NCBI GenBank assembly: GCA_016217545.1
Contig: JACRHT010000017.1
Coordinates: 682,001-746,000 of the forward strand
DNA from: Opitutia bacterium
GTDB taxonomy: Bacteria; Verrucomicrobiota; Verrucomicrobiia; Opitutales; Opitutaceae
DNA: 64,000 bases
Direction: 5' to 3'
The notes below the pieces were generated by a model. It saw only the letters and a list, made by a program, of their open reading frames with translations. It did not search any database and was not told where the DNA came from. Made by a program: the position numbers and the translations under genes. Of this stretch, positions 44,446 to 53,183 are shown one piece after another (within the stretch, counting starts at the first letter, position 1; every line of letters begins with the position of its first letter).

Positions 44446-45513
44446 ATGAACGTCCTCGTCACCGGAGGCTGCGGCTTCATCGGCTCCAACTTCATCCGCC
44501 AGCGCCTGCTCGAAAATGGCTCGAAGCTCACGAAGCTCGTCAATCTCGACGCCCTCACCTATGCCGGCAACCCCGCCAACCTCGCCGACCTCGCCTCCGA
44601 TCCGCGCTACGTTTTTGCGCACGGCGACATCGGTGACACCACGCTCGTTGCGCAGCTCCTCGCCGAGCACCAGATCGACGCCGTGGTGAACTTCGCTGCC
44701 GAGTCGCATGTCGATCGCTCCATCGATTCGCCCGAGCCCTTCATCCAGACCAACGTCGTCGGCACGCTCCGCCTCCTCAACTGCGCCAAGCAATACTGGT
44801 CCAAACTCCCCGAGCCGAAGAAGAGCGCCTTCCGCTTCCTCCACGTCTCCACCGACGAAGTCTACGGCTCGCTCAAGCCCGGAGCTGCCGCGTTCACCGA
44901 GGACCACAATTTCGAGCCCAACTCGCCCTACGCCGCCTCCAAGGCCGCCAGCGACCACCTCGTCCGCGCCTACCAGCACACCTACGGCCTGCCGACGCTC
45001 ACCACCAACTGCTCGAACAACTACGGCCCGTTCCACTTTCCCGAGAAACTCATCCCGTTGATGATCCTCAACGCCCTCGAGGGGAAAAACCTTCCCGTTT
45101 ACGGCGACGGCATGCAGATCCGCGACTGGCTCTACGTCGAAGACCACGCCAGCGCCATCTGGACCGTGCTCCTCGGCGGCCGCGTCGGCGAGACCTACAA
45201 CATCGGCGGCTGGAACGAAAAGCCGAACATCGAAATCGTGAACACCATCTGCGCGCTGCTGGACAAAAAATCCCCGCGCGCCGACGGCCAGAGCTACACG
45301 AAGCAAATCACCTACGTCGCCGACCGCCCCGGCCACGACCGCCGCTACGCCATCGACGCGACCAAAATCCACCGCGAACTCGGCTGGAAACCCGCCGAAA
45401 CCTTCGCCACCGGCATCGAGAAGACCGTGGACTGGTATCTGACGCACCGCAGCTGGGCCGCCGACATCACCGCGAAGAAATACTCCCGCGAACGCCTCGG
45501 CACCAAAGTCTGA
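44446..45513 (+). CDS. rmlB: dTDP-glucose 4,6-dehydratase
   Basis: 355 aa. [13 protein letters not shown] at residues 5-17 binds [14 protein letters not shown] is diagnostic of RmlB; the catalytic Thr136-Asp137-Glu138 lie in STDEVYG; Tyr162 and Lys166 are in [32 protein letters not shown] and [14 protein letters not shown] are also characteristic. It converts dTDP-glucose to dTDP-4-keto-6-deoxyglucose. Full length, in tight operon with the reductase before it and rmlA after it. Confidence 0.97.
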   Translation: MNVLVTGGCGFIGSNFIRQRLLENGSKLTKLVNLDALTYAGNPANLADLASDPRYVFAHGDIGDTTLVAQLLAEHQIDAVVNFAAESHVDRSIDSPEPFIQTNVVGTLRLLNCAKQYWSKLPEPKKSAFRFLHVSTDEVYGSLKPGAAAFTEDHNFEPNSPYAASKAASDHLVRAYQHTYGLPTLTTNCSNNYGPFHFPEKLIPLMILNALEGKNLPVYGDGMQIRDWLYVEDHASAIWTVLLGGRVGETYNIGGWNEKPNIEIVNTICALLDKKSPRADGQSYTKQITYVADRPGHDRRYAIDATKIHRELGWKPAETFATGIEKTVDWYLTHRSWAADITAKKYSRERLGTKV

Positions 45514-45523
45514 TTTTACCCCC

Positions 45524-46402
45524 ATGAATCGCAAAGGCATCGTCCTCGCCGGCGGCTCCGGCACCCGCCTCTACCCGCTCACCATCGCGATCTCGAAGCA
45601 GCTCATGCCGGTCTACGACAAGCCGATGATCTACTACCCGATCTCGGTGCTCATGCTCGCCGGCATCCGCGAGATCCTCGTCATCTCCACGCCCACCGAT
45701 CTGCCGCTCTTCAAGAAACTCCTCGGCGACGGCGCGAACCTCGGCCTCAAATTTTCCTACGCCGAGCAACCCAGCCCCGACGGCCTCGCCCAAGCGTTCA
45801 CCATCGCCGCCGACGTCGGCTTCCTCAACGGCACCGAGCCATCCGCCCTCGTTCTCGGCGACAATCTTTTCTACGGCGCAGAATTCGTCGGCTCGCTGGA
45901 ACAAGCCACCCGTCGCACCGCCGGCTCCACCATTTTCGGCTACCACGTTGCCAACCCCACCGCCTACGGCGTGGTCGAATTCGCCCCGGATGGCCGCGTC
46001 GTCTCACTCGAGGAAAAGCCCAAGCAGCCCAAGTCCAACTACGCCGTCCCCGGCCTCTATTTCTACGACGAACAAGTCGTCGCCCTCGCCCGCAGCCTCA
46101 AGCCCTCCGCGCGCGGCGAACTCGAAATCACCGACCTCAACCGCCTCTACCTCGAACGCGGCGCGCTCCACGTCGAACTCTTCGGCCGCGGCACCGCGTG
46201 GCTCGACACCGGCACGCACGACTCGCTCGTCGAAGCCGCCACCTTCGTCCACGTCCTCGAAAACCGCACCGGCCTGAAAATCGCCTGCCTCGAGGAAATC
46301 GCCTTCAAGAAAGACTGGATCGACCGCGCCGGCCTCGAAGCCAACATCAAGAAGCTCGGCAAGTCCTCCTACGGCGACTACCTCCGCCGCCTTCTCGCCT
46401 GA
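45524..46402 (+). CDS. rmlA: Glucose-1-phosphate thymidylyltransferase
   Basis: 292 aa. [19 protein letters not shown] at residues 4-22 and [16 protein letters not shown] are the signature of RmlA/RfbA; LGDNLFYG carries the metal-binding Asp; [16 protein letters not shown] and [12 protein letters not shown] are also diagnostic. It makes dTDP-glucose from dTTP and glucose 1-phosphate. Length is normal, 10 bp after rmlB. Confidence 0.97.
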   Translation: MNRKGIVLAGGSGTRLYPLTIAISKQLMPVYDKPMIYYPISVLMLAGIREILVISTPTDLPLFKKLLGDGANLGLKFSYAEQPSPDGLAQAFTIAADVGFLNGTEPSALVLGDNLFYGAEFVGSLEQATRRTAGSTIFGYHVANPTAYGVVEFAPDGRVVSLEEKPKQPKSNYAVPGLYFYDEQVVALARSLKPSARGELEITDLNRLYLERGALHVELFGRGTAWLDTGTHDSLVEAATFVHVLENRTGLKIACLEEIAFKKDWIDRAGLEANIKKLGKSSYGDYLRRLLA

Positions 46403-46446
46403 GCTTGGCGTTCGCGAGAACGCGCTCCTCAACGCGCTGAAGTTCC

Positions 46447-47409
46447 ATGCAGGTCTCGTTCATCATCCCGCTTTTCAACTGCCTGCCGCTCACTCAGGCC
46501 ATGTTGACGAGCCTGCGCGAGACGCTTCCCGCCGGACTGGCGCACGAGATCATTTTCGTCGACGATGGCAGCACCGATGGCACGCGTAGCTGGCTGGAGA
46601 CGCTGCCCACGCCCACACGCGTCATCCTCAACGAGAAAAACCAGGGCTTCGCGGCCACCTGCAACCGCGGCGCGGCAGTCGCCACGGGGGAGTTTCTTTT
46701 TTTTCTCAACAACGACCTCGTGCTGCAGCCGGGCTGGTTCGAGCCGATGCACGCAGGCTTCGCTCGCCTTCCGCGGTCCGGCATCATCGGCAACGTGCAA
46801 CTCCGACACGCCGACCGCACGCTCGACCACGCCGGCCTTGTTGTCAGTGCCAACGGGAAACCCGTGCACCTTAAAACGCTGCCGTCCGCCACGACCACCA
46901 CACCGGGCTACGCCGCGATGCCGGCTGTCACAGGCGCGTGTTTCGCGATCCCACGCGGACTCTTCGCGCAACTCGGCGTCTTCGACGAGGAATTCAAAAA
47001 CGGCGGCGAGGACGTGGATCTCTGCTTCCGTGCCCGCCAAGCCGGTCGCTCCACTTGGACGGCGCTGCAAAGCGTCGTGCTGCACCACGTCAGCGCTTCA
47101 CCGGGAAGAAACCTTCGCAACGAAGAAAATTCTTACCGCCTTTTTCGCCGCTGGCGCGACGTGTTCGAACGCGAGGCGTGGCGCGCCTGGTGCGAGACTT
47201 TTCTCGCCGACGCCCAAGCCGGCCGCCTCCCGCGGCACCCGAGAGCTGAGAAGGCCGCGGCCGATTTTCTCGCCGGCGTCACACCGCGTCCTGGCCGCTG
47301 GGCCGAGAGCAATGTCAGCCAGAATCTTCATGCGGAGGAATCGCGCTGGGAGCAGCTCCTCCACGCAGGGAAAGCGCTTGCCGCGCCGCACGGTTTGCCG
47401 CTCTCCTGA
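46447..47409 (+). CDS. GT2 glycosyltransferase (rhamnosyltransferase-like)
   Basis: 320 aa. VSFIIPLFNCLPLTQAML at residues 3-20, FVDDGSTDGTRSW, NQGFAATCNRGAAVATGEFL, then LNNDLVLQPGWFEPM (DxD-type). GACFAIPRGLF and GEDVDLCFRARQAGRS place it with the GT2 branch of rhamnosyltransferases and O-antigen enzymes. Directly after the dTDP-sugar genes, so the donor may be their product. An eight-T run (46697-46704) lies in the Phe-rich strand, unusual for this G/C-rich DNA. Confidence 0.9.
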   Translation: MQVSFIIPLFNCLPLTQAMLTSLRETLPAGLAHEIIFVDDGSTDGTRSWLETLPTPTRVILNEKNQGFAATCNRGAAVATGEFLFFLNNDLVLQPGWFEPMHAGFARLPRSGIIGNVQLRHADRTLDHAGLVVSANGKPVHLKTLPSATTTTPGYAAMPAVTGACFAIPRGLFAQLGVFDEEFKNGGEDVDLCFRARQAGRSTWTALQSVVLHHVSASPGRNLRNEENSYRLFRRWRDVFEREAWRAWCETFLADAQAGRLPRHPRAEKAAADFLAGVTPRPGRWAESNVSQNLHAEESRWEQLLHAGKALAAPHGLPLS

Positions 47410-47417
47410 CCAATCCT

Positions 47418-49097
47418 ATGTCGCTTTGGAGCAGACAAACGTCGCCCGCTTCGCGCTCCGTCGCTGGTTGGTCGCCACCGCAGGAGACGCAATGGCCGAG
47501 TCACCGAGTGTTCTTCAGCGGCACCACCGCATGGCTCCGTGACCGCGGCGAAATCGGCGTGCCGGTCGTGGTGCCCGGGCACCGCCTCGAGATCATCGGC
47601 ACCGTTGTCGACTACTCGAAGGAGTTTCCCACCTCGGTGCCGTTCCCCGGCCTCCGGGTGAAACTGAATGGGAAAGAACTCGGCGCCATCTGGCCGGTGC
47701 GCGCGGGCGCCTTCCTGTGGCAATTCCCTCTGCCGGGAGGCGGTTTGCCAGAAAAGTCCGTCGTCACGCTGGAACTCGACGACGTTTATTGGAGCAACTG
47801 GCTTGCCTGGCTCGGGCGCGTGACGAAGCCGCTGAAGTTTCTGCCGTCGTCCCTCTACAAGCTGCTACAGGAATACCGCCTCCAGCGCCGCAATCGCTCG
47901 CTCGCGCTCGAGGCGCTGCGCGTCGACGGAAAGGAGCTCATTAATTTCCGTCTCGGCCATCTCACGCCGGCCCGCCCCTTCGTGCAGCAAAGTTGGAAGC
48001 CGGGCCTCAACGTCATCGGTCACTTCCGCGCCGCACTCGGAGTCGCCGAGATGGCGCGGTGCATGGTGCGCGCTGCTGACGCCGTCCAGCTGCCGACCGC
48101 ACTCGTGGAGCTCAAGATCAACTGCCTGAACTCGCGCAACGACGACTCGTTCACCGCACGTCTGCAGGAGGAGAATCCGTATCCGATCAACGTCTTCCAT
48201 CTCGACGCTCCGCAGGCCGAGGAAATCGAGCATCATCATGGCAAGGCCTTTCGCCAAGGCCGCTACAACATCGGCTTCTGGGCGTGGGAACTGACCGATT
48301 TTCCCGACAGCCGCGTGCGCCATCACCGCCTGTTCGATGAGATTTGGTGCCTGTCCGACTTCGCGCGCACCGCGATCGCCGCAAAGCTGCCGAAGCCGGT
48401 CCTGACCATGCCTCTCGCGATCGATTTTCCGATCCCACGCGGCGACTTCCGCGCCAAGTTCGGCCTGCCCGCGCGCAAATTTCTCTTCCTTTTCATCTAC
48501 GACCTCAACTCGACGCAGGAGCGCAAGAACCCGCAGGCCGTCATTGCCGCGTTCAAGCGCGCGTTCCCGAATCCCGGCTCGGCGGGCCTCGTCATCAAGA
48601 CGCACAATCCAGGCCTCAATCCCGCCGAGTTCGCCGAACTCCAAGCGCAACTCGCCGACCTGCCGGACGCTCACCTGATCTGCGACACGCTGCCGCGCGA
48701 GACGGTGCTCGAGCTCCAGCAAGCCTGCGACTGCTTCGTCTCGCTCCACCGCGCCGAAGGCTTCGGCCTCGGACTCGCCGAAGCGATGTTCCTCGGCAAA
48801 CCGGTCATCAGCACCGATTGGTCCGCCACCACGGAGTTCGTGACCGCCGCCAACGGCTTCCCGATTCGCTACCAACTCAAGACCCTCGAGCGCGATCACG
48901 GCCCCTACGCCCGCGGCCAGACTTGGGCCGATGCCGATGTCGAGCACGCCGCTCACGCAATGCGACAAGTCGTGTCGGATTCGGCGTTGGCGCAACGCCT
49001 CGGTCAACAAGGCGCGGCCGACATCCGCCGTTTGTTCTCTCCCGCCGCGATCGGCCGGCGTTATCGCCAGCGCCTCGACGCTTTCAGTCTTTGGTAA
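47418..49097 (+). CDS. GT4 glycosyltransferase with N-terminal beta domain
   Basis: 559 aa, 8 bp after the previous gene. Residues ~25-125 are beta-rich (GTTAWLRDRGEIGVPVVVPG, GLRVKLNGKELG), a linker helix follows, and the GT-B fold begins near residue 190 (GLNVIGHFRAALGVAEMARC). FWAWELTDFP, the nucleotide-binding LFIYDLNSTQERKNPQAVI and HRAEGFGLGLAEAMFLGKPV (E-x7-E donor motif) are all GT4. Last gene of this plus-strand run; its stop is 12 bp from the stop of the opposite-strand gene. Confidence 0.9.
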   Translation: MSLWSRQTSPASRSVAGWSPPQETQWPSHRVFFSGTTAWLRDRGEIGVPVVVPGHRLEIIGTVVDYSKEFPTSVPFPGLRVKLNGKELGAIWPVRAGAFLWQFPLPGGGLPEKSVVTLELDDVYWSNWLAWLGRVTKPLKFLPSSLYKLLQEYRLQRRNRSLALEALRVDGKELINFRLGHLTPARPFVQQSWKPGLNVIGHFRAALGVAEMARCMVRAADAVQLPTALVELKINCLNSRNDDSFTARLQEENPYPINVFHLDAPQAEEIEHHHGKAFRQGRYNIGFWAWELTDFPDSRVRHHRLFDEIWCLSDFARTAIAAKLPKPVLTMPLAIDFPIPRGDFRAKFGLPARKFLFLFIYDLNSTQERKNPQAVIAAFKRAFPNPGSAGLVIKTHNPGLNPAEFAELQAQLADLPDAHLICDTLPRETVLELQQACDCFVSLHRAEGFGLGLAEAMFLGKPVISTDWSATTEFVTAANGFPIRYQLKTLERDHGPYARGQTWADADVEHAAHAMRQVVSDSALAQRLGQQGAADIRRLFSPAAIGRRYRQRLDAFSLW

Positions 49098-49109
49098 ACC
49101 TAGCGGGGT

Positions 49110-50060
49110 TCAGGCCACTGGGCCGCCACACTCAACTGAGCGCACCACCGATTGCGGCCGGCGATTCACCGTGAGAAACATCCGGCCGATATACTCCCCA
49201 ATCAGTCCGAGCATCACCAACTGCGTGCCGGAGAACACCAGCAGCGCGCCCATCAGCGAACCCCAGCCGTATCCCGGGCCGTCGTTCATGAAGCGCAGAT
49301 AGAAGACGATCGCGAGGCCGGCGAGTCCCCCCGCTGCCATGACGAGCCCGAGCAGCGTCGCGATGCGCAGCGGCATCACGGAGAAATTCACGAACGTGCT
49401 CGCCCAGAGTCGCAACAGACGGCGCAGCGTGTAGCCGCTTTGTCCCGCTTGTCTCGCCCGATGCTGCACCTCGAGTGAGCCGATGCTCTGTGTCACCTGC
49501 AGCAGTAGCCCGTCGATATACGGGAACGGGCCCTCGTGGCCCGCGACCTCCTTCGCCACGAATGCGCTCACGCACCGAAAACTCGAAAGATAAAAGCCCC
49601 GCGGCTTATCGAGCACATAGTCCGTCAGTCGATTGGTGAACCAGCTGCCGAAATTCCGAAACGGCGAATGCTCCTTCTGCGCGTAGTGACCATAGACGAC
49701 ATCGAGTCCCTCCGCCTGCGCCTTTTCCCACAACCGCACGGCCTCCGTGGGCGGATTCTGCCCGTCGTCGTCGAGATTCACCACATGAAGTCCCCGCGCA
49801 TGGCGGTAGCCCGTCAGCACGGCGTTGTGCTCGCCGAAATTCCGCGCGTGATTCACGAACGTGATCGGCACCCGCGCCTCGCGCACGAGCTCGCGGCAGA
49901 CCGTCGCCGTCGCATCACGGCTACCATCGTTCACCAGGACGATCTCGTGCCCGCCGGCGATCGTGAGCGCCTCGATTTCCTTCACCAGCGGCCGAATGGT
50001 CTCGACGCTGTAGTAAAGCGGGATGACGAAGCTGAGAGCCGGCTGGTCCGGGGTCGACAT
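49110..50060 (-). CDS. Membrane GT2 glycosyltransferase, GtrB/ArnC-like
   Basis: 316 aa from ATG 50060; a GTG at 50081 would overlap the upstream gene by seven bases. LSFVIPLYYSVETIRPLV at residues ~10-27, LVNDGSRDATATV, and the metal-binding VNLDDDGQNPP. After the GT-A domain come two helices (TLLGLVMAAGGLAGLAIVFY; LMGALLVFSGTQLVMLGLIG) and EYIGRMFLTVNRRPQ, exactly the layout of GtrB/ArnC/bactoprenol-sugar transferases. It makes a lipid-linked sugar; a GtrA domain in the left-hand membrane protein could flip it. Co-directional with the methyltransferase gene just upstream. Confidence 0.93.
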   Translation of the reverse strand: MSTPDQPALSFVIPLYYSVETIRPLVKEIEALTIAGGHEIVLVNDGSRDATATVCRELVREARVPITFVNHARNFGEHNAVLTGYRHARGLHVVNLDDDGQNPPTEAVRLWEKAQAEGLDVVYGHYAQKEHSPFRNFGSWFTNRLTDYVLDKPRGFYLSSFRCVSAFVAKEVAGHEGPFPYIDGLLLQVTQSIGSLEVQHRARQAGQSGYTLRRLLRLWASTFVNFSVMPLRIATLLGLVMAAGGLAGLAIVFYLRFMNDGPGYGWGSLMGALLVFSGTQLVMLGLIGEYIGRMFLTVNRRPQSVVRSVECGGPVA

Positions 50061-50074
50061 GAGCGAAGGCGAAA

Positions 50075-50824
50075 TCACCACGCCGCCGCCGCTCTGTCAA
50101 CGCCCCGCGCCACAACGATCACCGAGCTGCCGAACGGGAGCGCACTGCCCGTCCGCAGCCAGACGTTTTCCAGTTGCATCAGCACATCGAACGCACGCTC
50201 GATCGCCGGCGGAAACAGAAACACATCGCTCGCTCCTTCCGGGGCGGGAAAGAGTTTCCTCCGCACCACCGCCAACGGGAAGGTCGTCGTATTCCAATAG
50301 CTCGACCACGTCGGACGCAGCCCGCTGGCGCGCAGCAGCTCGTTCAGCTCGCCCCGCGAGCAGCGCCAGAGATTTCCCACCTGGCGGTCGTGATACGAAT
50401 GCATCCAGCGATACGCCGGCATCGTCAGCACCAGTGCGCCGCCCGGCTTCAGCACGCGCCGAAACTCCGCCAATGCCGCACGACCGTCCGGCACCTGACA
50501 CACGACATCGCACGACACCACCGCATCGAACTGCCCGTCCGCAAACGGCAGCGCCGTCACCGAGCCGAGCGTCACCGGCAGACCCGTGCGCACCCGCGCC
50601 GCCTCGACGGCGATCGCCGAAAAATCCAGTCCCTCCAGCCGCCAGCGAGCACTCGTCGCGGCGAGCCGCCGCAACAGGCCGCCGGTGCCGCATCCGGCAT
50701 CGAGAATCCTCGCATCCGGTTCCGCCACTCCACGCAGCGCTGCCGCGACGTGGCGATGCAGCGCGCGGTAATACCACATGACGTCCTCAACGTCGGCCAT
50801 CTTGCGGTATTCGTCGTCGTGCAC
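50075..50824 (-). CDS. SAM-dependent methyltransferase (class I)
   Basis: 249 aa, GTG start at 50824. Residues ~38-50 ARILDAGCGTGGLLR are motif I; LEGLDFSAIAVEAAR binds SAM; FDAVVSCDVVCQVPDG and VLKPGGALVLTMPAYRWM complete a Methyltransf_11 domain. The C-terminal part (WNTTTFPLAVVRRKLFP) matches methyltransferases often found beside lipid-carrier GT2 genes. Substrate unknown. It starts 121 bp from the divergent gene at 50946. Confidence 0.88.
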   Translation of the reverse strand: MHDDEYRKMADVEDVMWYYRALHRHVAAALRGVAEPDARILDAGCGTGGLLRRLAATSARWRLEGLDFSAIAVEAARVRTGLPVTLGSVTALPFADGQFDAVVSCDVVCQVPDGRAALAEFRRVLKPGGALVLTMPAYRWMHSYHDRQVGNLWRCSRGELNELLRASGLRPTWSSYWNTTTFPLAVVRRKLFPAPEGASDVFLFPPAIERAFDVLMQLENVWLRTGSALPFGSSVIVVARGVDRAAAAW

Positions 50825-50945
50825 GGCGCGGAAAATTAGCCGTCGCGATCCACGAGGCGACGAGATTTACCGCGAGCTCGCAAAATGTCGGCATAGAAAG
50901 GGATGGCCTGCCCTGTCTCTTTTGCCATCCTCGCGGCGACTACAC

Positions 50946-53096
50946 ATGCGACTGCGCGTTGAAAAAAGCACCGCTCTCTACCGCTCGCTAACCGCAGCCG
51001 CGATCGTGGGCACGGCGCTCTGGGCCACAGGCCTGTGGCGGTGGAGCGCGTGGCAACTGCCGGCCGCGTATTCGATCGATGCTTTGGAAGTCCTGGCGCG
51101 ACTGAAACTCTCCGGGCAACTCGGCCTGGCGTTCTTCTTCGATAAAACCATGCCTCCGATCGGCGCACCATGGGGCGCCGATTGGTCGAGCTACCCCATG
51201 CCCGATGCACCGCTCTTTATTCTCTTCGGGAAGATCGGCGCGACGATTGGGCTGATCCCAGCCAGTAACCTAGCCTTGCTGTTCGCCCACCTCAGCGCAG
51301 TGGCAGTATTCTATCTTTGCAGTCGCGCGCTGGGACATCGCACGCCGTTTGCCACCGGCGCGGCCGTTTTGTTCGGGTTCAGTTTCTATCTGCTGCACCG
51401 GAGCCTGTCGCACTTTTCCTTCACGCTCGCCTACGTCGTGCCAGCTCAGCTGCTGCACGTGTGGTTAATCGGCAGCGGACATCAATTGCTGCGACTCGCA
51501 CGCTGGCGCTGGTTTGGGATCGCCACCGCAGTGGCGACGGGCATGGGCAATCCCTATTTTGGCTTCGCCTACTGCCTGTTGATGGGGGGGGCGCTGGCCT
51601 ACCAAGCGGCCACGGCTCGACGCCGCGCGAACTTGCGGTGGGGCGGCATCTGCCTTGCCATTTTTTTCGGCACGCTGGTGTTACTGAACTACAGCTCGCT
51701 GCTGGCCATGCTGCGCGGAGATTCCGGACTGGAACGTAACTATGCTGCCACCGAACTCTACGGTCTCCGACCCATCGAGTGGTTCATCCCGCCACCTTCG
51801 CATCGCTGGGGCGAGGTGGGCGCAATCGGCGAGCGCTATGCCGCGGTAAGCACCTTCAAGGGCGAGTTGTTTTCTCCTTACTTCGGTCTGGCAGGCCTTG
51901 CGGGCCTGCTCTGCATGATCGGCTCGATCGTGCGGCGCTGGCGCCGGGGTGGTCCGCGCGCGCGCCCCGGCTACGCGGCGGCATTTTCCGGGATCACGAT
52001 TTTTTTCGTGATCGGCGGAATCAACAGCCTGCTGGCTTTCGGCGGCCTCGACCTGTTCCGCGCGGGCAATCGCTACAGTATTTACTTGCTGGCGCTGGCG
52101 CTGTTCGCGCTCGCCTCATGGGCCTCGCGCGCCGGTCGCCGCGTCTCCCCCGTCGCGGCCGTCGTGATTACCACGGCGCTGGTGGCGATCGGCCTTTGGG
52201 ATCAAGTGCCCAAGCCGCGCTCGTCTTCGGCGAACGCTGCCCTCGCCAACCAAATCGCGATTGATCGGGAAGTGGGTGCGGCGTTGGACACACAATTGCC
52301 GGCCGGCGCCGCTGTCTTCCAACTGCCGGCCGTCCCCTTTTTGGAACAACCTCCTGTTCACGCCATGACCGACTACGAACTGTTTCGGCCTTGGTTGTTC
52401 ACCGAGCGAACGCGCTTTAGCTACGGCCTGCTCGCAAACGAACGCGCGCTGCGGTGGGAACGCTACGTCGCCACGCTGCCCACAGATCTTCTCTGCGCTG
52501 CCCTCGAGGAAGCCGGCTACGCCGCGCTCTATCTTAACAAATCGGCATTTTCCGACGGGGGCGCACAACTGCGTTCACAGCTCAAAGCCCTCGGAAAAAA
52601 AGTCCTGGTGCAAGCCGGTGAACACATCGTCTTCGCCCTCCAGCCTGTCCACACACCACGTTTGCCGGATCTCAACGACGCGCGGTTGTCCGATCCGTGG
52701 CACACGACGCTCGTGAGAGAAGACCAGTTCCACCTCTACGCCGGTGAAGGTTGGTTTCCCCTTGAGCACGACTCCAGCGATTCTTGGCGCTGGGCCGGCA
52801 ACGAAGCGACTCTGCTCATCTGGTCGTCGAGTCATGAGCCGCAAGCTGCCGAATTGACGCTCGAGGCCAGCGCGCTGCGGCCCGGCGTGCTCATCGCCAA
52901 CTTCAACCGCAAGATCGTTTGGCGCGTGAATGCCGGTCCCGCGCCCATTCCTAAAGCGAATTTGTTCCTGACCCTGCAACCCGGTTCGAATTTGGTGACC
53001 TTTCGGTTCAACGGACGGGCGGTCCGCCCGTCTAACGCGGACTCCCGCATTCTAGGCTTCAAGTTGAGCAACCTGCGAATCGCTCCAAAACCCTGA
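50946..53096 (+). CDS. Multi-spanning membrane protein, GT-C/YfhO-like
   Basis: 716 aa from ATG 50946; the frame stays open to 50778 without support. A first helix at residues 15-32 precedes a periplasmic loop with FFFDKTMPPIGAPWGADWSS and DAPLFILFGKIGA, then about ten hydrophobic segments to residue ~430. The last ~290 residues are soluble, with MTDYELFRPWLF and a beta-rich end (ANFNRKIVWRVNAG). Resembles large uncharacterised bacterial membrane glycosyltransferases. An eight-G run at 51584-51591 lies in the coding part of one helix. Confidence 0.8.
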   Translation: MRLRVEKSTALYRSLTAAAIVGTALWATGLWRWSAWQLPAAYSIDALEVLARLKLSGQLGLAFFFDKTMPPIGAPWGADWSSYPMPDAPLFILFGKIGATIGLIPASNLALLFAHLSAVAVFYLCSRALGHRTPFATGAAVLFGFSFYLLHRSLSHFSFTLAYVVPAQLLHVWLIGSGHQLLRLARWRWFGIATAVATGMGNPYFGFAYCLLMGGALAYQAATARRRANLRWGGICLAIFFGTLVLLNYSSLLAMLRGDSGLERNYAATELYGLRPIEWFIPPPSHRWGEVGAIGERYAAVSTFKGELFSPYFGLAGLAGLLCMIGSIVRRWRRGGPRARPGYAAAFSGITIFFVIGGINSLLAFGGLDLFRAGNRYSIYLLALALFALASWASRAGRRVSPVAAVVITTALVAIGLWDQVPKPRSSSANAALANQIAIDREVGAALDTQLPAGAAVFQLPAVPFLEQPPVHAMTDYELFRPWLFTERTRFSYGLLANERALRWERYVATLPTDLLCAALEEAGYAALYLNKSAFSDGGAQLRSQLKALGKKVLVQAGEHIVFALQPVHTPRLPDLNDARLSDPWHTTLVREDQFHLYAGEGWFPLEHDSSDSWRWAGNEATLLIWSSSHEPQAAELTLEASALRPGVLIANFNRKIVWRVNAGPAPIPKANLFLTLQPGSNLVTFRFNGRAVRPSNADSRILGFKLSNLRIAPKP

Positions 53097-53183
53097 TGCA
53101 TGTTCGAGTTCGCCGCCGGCTCCGCCAGTGAGCTGGTCGAACCGAGATGCACCGCCATTTGATCGCGTTTCAATGATCTTTCG

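Noticed and set aside
46408-46423. Small hairpin after rmlA (6-bp stem, GCGA loop)
   Set aside because: No T run follows and the next gene starts within 25 bp; too weak to call a terminator.
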